Part shown: piece by piece, positions 4,920-6,157 of the stretch | How the letters are laid out: the number at the start of each line of letters is the position of its first letter | How positions within the stretch are numbered: position 1 is the first letter of the stretch | Assembly: GCA_051418055.1 (NCBI GenBank) | Contig: JBPRGH010000089.1 | Span: 1 to 6,157 of the forward strand | Length of the DNA stretch: 6,157 bases | Direction: 5' to 3' | From: JBPRGH01 sp051418055 | Lineage (GTDB): Bacteria > Bacteroidota > Bacteroidia > Cytophagales > Cyclobacteriaceae | Position numbers and translations under genes: made by a program | Notes under the pieces: generated by a model | Databases searched by the model: none | What the model was told of the DNA's origin: nothing | Seen by the model: the letters and a program-made list of their open reading frames with translations, nothing else

Positions 4920-5489
4920 ATGAACAGGGACAGTGTAAAAATTACATCTATTGATAACTACTTAGAATTTAAACAAATTGAATCTAGTAATGATTATTAT
5001 TCTCTTCTATCAGAGATGCTATTATTATACGGAGATAAGTTTCAAATCCCTGTTTCAGTAAGTGGTATTGGTGAATTTCATGTAGTAAGATTAGCTATCG
5101 ATATTATAAATATTACAGACAATAATCCTACATTAAGAACACAAATAATGATGTATATCGTAAATAGTCATTTACGAAATTGCAGTATTCCTTATTCTAT
5201 CCTATATGCTCTTTTTGTAGAATATTTTAAATTAATTCCGAATAAAAGTAATAGAATAAAGTACTTGCAAAACACAAAACGTAATATTTATTTAAGTTTA
5301 TCAGAGTTTTTCACAAAACGTCTTCTACAAAAGAATCTGATTAATTTCCAAATTAATTTTAATGAGATTTTCGCAAAACCAATTATTGATGAAAGTTTTC
5401 TTGGCTTAATAAGCCGCAATTTGATTCAATATAAAGTGTCACTTTCAGAATTTATTGAAATAGAGAATAATGACCATCTTATTTATTAG
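4920..5489 (+). CDS. Hypothetical protein, predicted soluble (189 aa)
   Basis: I do not recognise this protein. It begins MNRDSVKITSIDNYLEFKQI and has no signal peptide or membrane segment. It is rich in Ile, Leu, Asn and Tyr and looks mostly helical, with amphipathic stretches such as RLAIDIINITDN (57-68), YSILYALFVEYFKLIP (92-107) and LSLSEFFTKRLLQKNLINF (125-143). ATG at 4920 follows an A+T-rich leader with no Shine-Dalgarno site, usual for Bacteroidota. Its last 20 bases overlap the next gene in another frame, so the two are almost surely co-translated and may form a complex with the membrane partner. Only cassette with plus-strand genes. Confidence 0.72.
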   Translation: MNRDSVKITSIDNYLEFKQIESSNDYYSLLSEMLLLYGDKFQIPVSVSGIGEFHVVRLAIDIINITDNNPTLRTQIMMYIVNSHLRNCSIPYSILYALFVEYFKLIPNKSNRIKYLQNTKRNIYLSLSEFFTKRLLQKNLINFQINFNEIFAKPIIDESFLGLISRNLIQYKVSLSEFIEIENNDHLIY

Positions 5490-5949
5490 TTATTTAGTAG
5501 TTGTTGTAATTATTTACACTTGCATTTTTAGATTTCAAAGAATTACCTTAGAACTATCAAGGGGTATATTTGGATTTGGTAATTCCAAAATTCAAACTAT
5601 TTTAACACCACGGTGGATAATATATATTGGATGGTTTTGTCAGTTTTCATTCGTTTTATTAATTATATGGTCATTTATTTCCTATAATTGGATAGTGGGT
5701 CTGTTGATAATTTTATTTTTTCTCTTTGGTACTGCATATACATTCTTCATTATACCATTTCCGTCATACAAGAAAGGACATATTATTATTCGTAACAAGT
5801 TAGAGGATGATCTGATGAACCACATGGGTTCAAAAGATGAATATAAGGCATTAGTTAAATTAATGAATGATGTAGATGATCATTTTCTTGCATATTTTAA
5901 AAGTATTGGGCAAGAAAATGTATTTTATAACAATTTAGGGATTGATTAA
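5470..5949 (+). CDS. Hypothetical membrane protein (159 aa)
   Basis: Three membrane segments: about residues 3-20 (ILFISYLVVVVIIYTCIF), 47-70 (PRWIIYIGWFCQFSFVLLII and on) and 74-95 (WIVGLLIILFFLFGTAYTFF). These are followed by a polar, charged tail of about 60 residues (KGHIIIRNKLEDDLMNHMGS...) that should lie in the cytoplasm by the positive-inside rule. No family recognised. The ATG at 5470 lies inside the end of the preceding gene (20-base overlap). The soluble-plus-membrane two-gene layout with overlap fits an accessory complex, perhaps defensive or regulatory, but nothing in the sequence proves that. Confidence 0.72.
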   Translation: MTILFISYLVVVVIIYTCIFRFQRITLELSRGIFGFGNSKIQTILTPRWIIYIGWFCQFSFVLLIIWSFISYNWIVGLLIILFFLFGTAYTFFIIPFPSYKKGHIIIRNKLEDDLMNHMGSKDEYKALVKLMNDVDDHFLAYFKSIGQENVFYNNLGID

Positions 5950-6016
5950 TTAGATCCTTCGTTTTACATAATCCATTAAAACAGTTCGTAATTTTTAGTT
6001 ATGCCGGGCTTGCTCC

Positions 6017-6157
6017 TAACGCTAGGTGTATACTCAGTAGGGTCATCGAAGTGAGTCACTGTCCCCCGTAGCAAAATAGCTAAAACCACTGAAAGAACCT
6101 AACCCACCAAACCCCTATTGAGTATACACACTGTTGGCAGCAGTTTTTGTTGTTCGA
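6017..6157. repeat. Right copy of the 141-bp terminal direct repeat
   Basis: Identical to bases 1-141. The upstream context here (arm at 6001-6020) completes cassette C7, and the downstream context at 142 onward continues cassette C1. Joining the two ends therefore makes both cassettes structurally complete, which independently supports closure. Confidence 0.9.
6018..6135 (+). repeat. Second view of repeat R1 at the contig end
   Basis: Identical to 2-119 (AAC 6018-6020, GTT 6133-6135). If the molecule is circular this is the same physical copy and not an eighth repeat. The arm in front of it (6001-6020) pairs with the start of C7 at 4784-4803. Confidence 0.88.

Larger units (their letters stand above)
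4785..6133 (+). mobile_element. Cassette C7: two overlapping genes of unknown function
   Basis: Terminal arms 4784-4803 and 6001-6020 match at 18 of 20 positions, with mismatches at 10 and 11. It is the largest cassette, the only one with plus-strand genes, and the only one with a long A+T-rich leader (about 115 bases) where a private promoter could sit. Its genes look more A+T-rich than the others, which suggests a different source. Confidence 0.65.

Noticed and set aside
1..6157. Insertion sequence or transposon with terminal inverted repeats
   Set aside because: The complementary arms look like IS ends, but each cassette has different arms, there is no transposase, no target duplication, and the 120-bp repeats between units are shared. 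A site-specific cassette system explains this better.

Overview
The window looks like DNA from a member of the Bacteroidota (Cytophagia- or Flavobacteria-like). It is strongly A+T-rich. Its genes include a CarboxypepD_reg-like exported protein, two lipoproteins (one with the LPP...TFGCLVNGKAW signature common in this phylum), a secreted protein with an NADase-type glycan-binding domain, and A-rich leaders instead of clear Shine-Dalgarno sites. No rRNA, tRNA, replication gene, recombinase or phage gene was seen.

The dominant structure is an array of seven gene cassettes separated by seven related direct repeats of 118-123 bp (R1-R7; R1 occurs at both ends). Each repeat starts at AAC and ends at GTT, carries an inner inverted repeat of about 16-18 bp, and has a central loop with the invariant core TGTCCCCCG. 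Beyond AAC and GTT the flanking 14-21 bases do not pair across a repeat. They pair across a cassette: the bases after GTT at the start of each cassette are the reverse complement of the bases before AAC at its end, and each cassette has its own arm sequence. This is the logic of integron attC sites (GTTRRRY / RYYYAAC), but with much longer arms. Inner stem and outer arms each contain a mismatch at a fixed position, almost always G opposite T on the + strand. That would mark one strand of a folded single-stranded site, as extrahelical bases do in attC.

Layout: C1 (118-1035) lipoprotein plus CarboxypepD_reg-like protein, minus strand. C2 (1036-1842) lipoprotein, minus. C3 (1843-2626) small membrane protein, minus, with short possibly decayed ORFs upstream. 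C4 (2627-3408) DUF433 antitoxin and DUF5615 PIN-like toxin, minus. C5 (3409-4333) exported NADase-type glycan-binding protein, minus. C6 (4334-4784) no convincing ORF, but nested inverted repeats and a decayed copy of the repeat core. C7 (4785-6133) two overlapping genes of unknown function on the plus strand.

Bases 1-141 are identical to 6017-6157, so the contig closes on itself as a 6,016-bp circle (or one unit of a perfect tandem array). A circle made only of cassettes, with neither replication nor integrase gene, could be an excised multi-cassette circle, a mini-replicon with an unrecognised origin, or an assembly loop. The genes do not form a pathway. They look like an accessory pool of envelope or secreted proteins and one toxin-antitoxin pair, typical of mobile cassette arrays.
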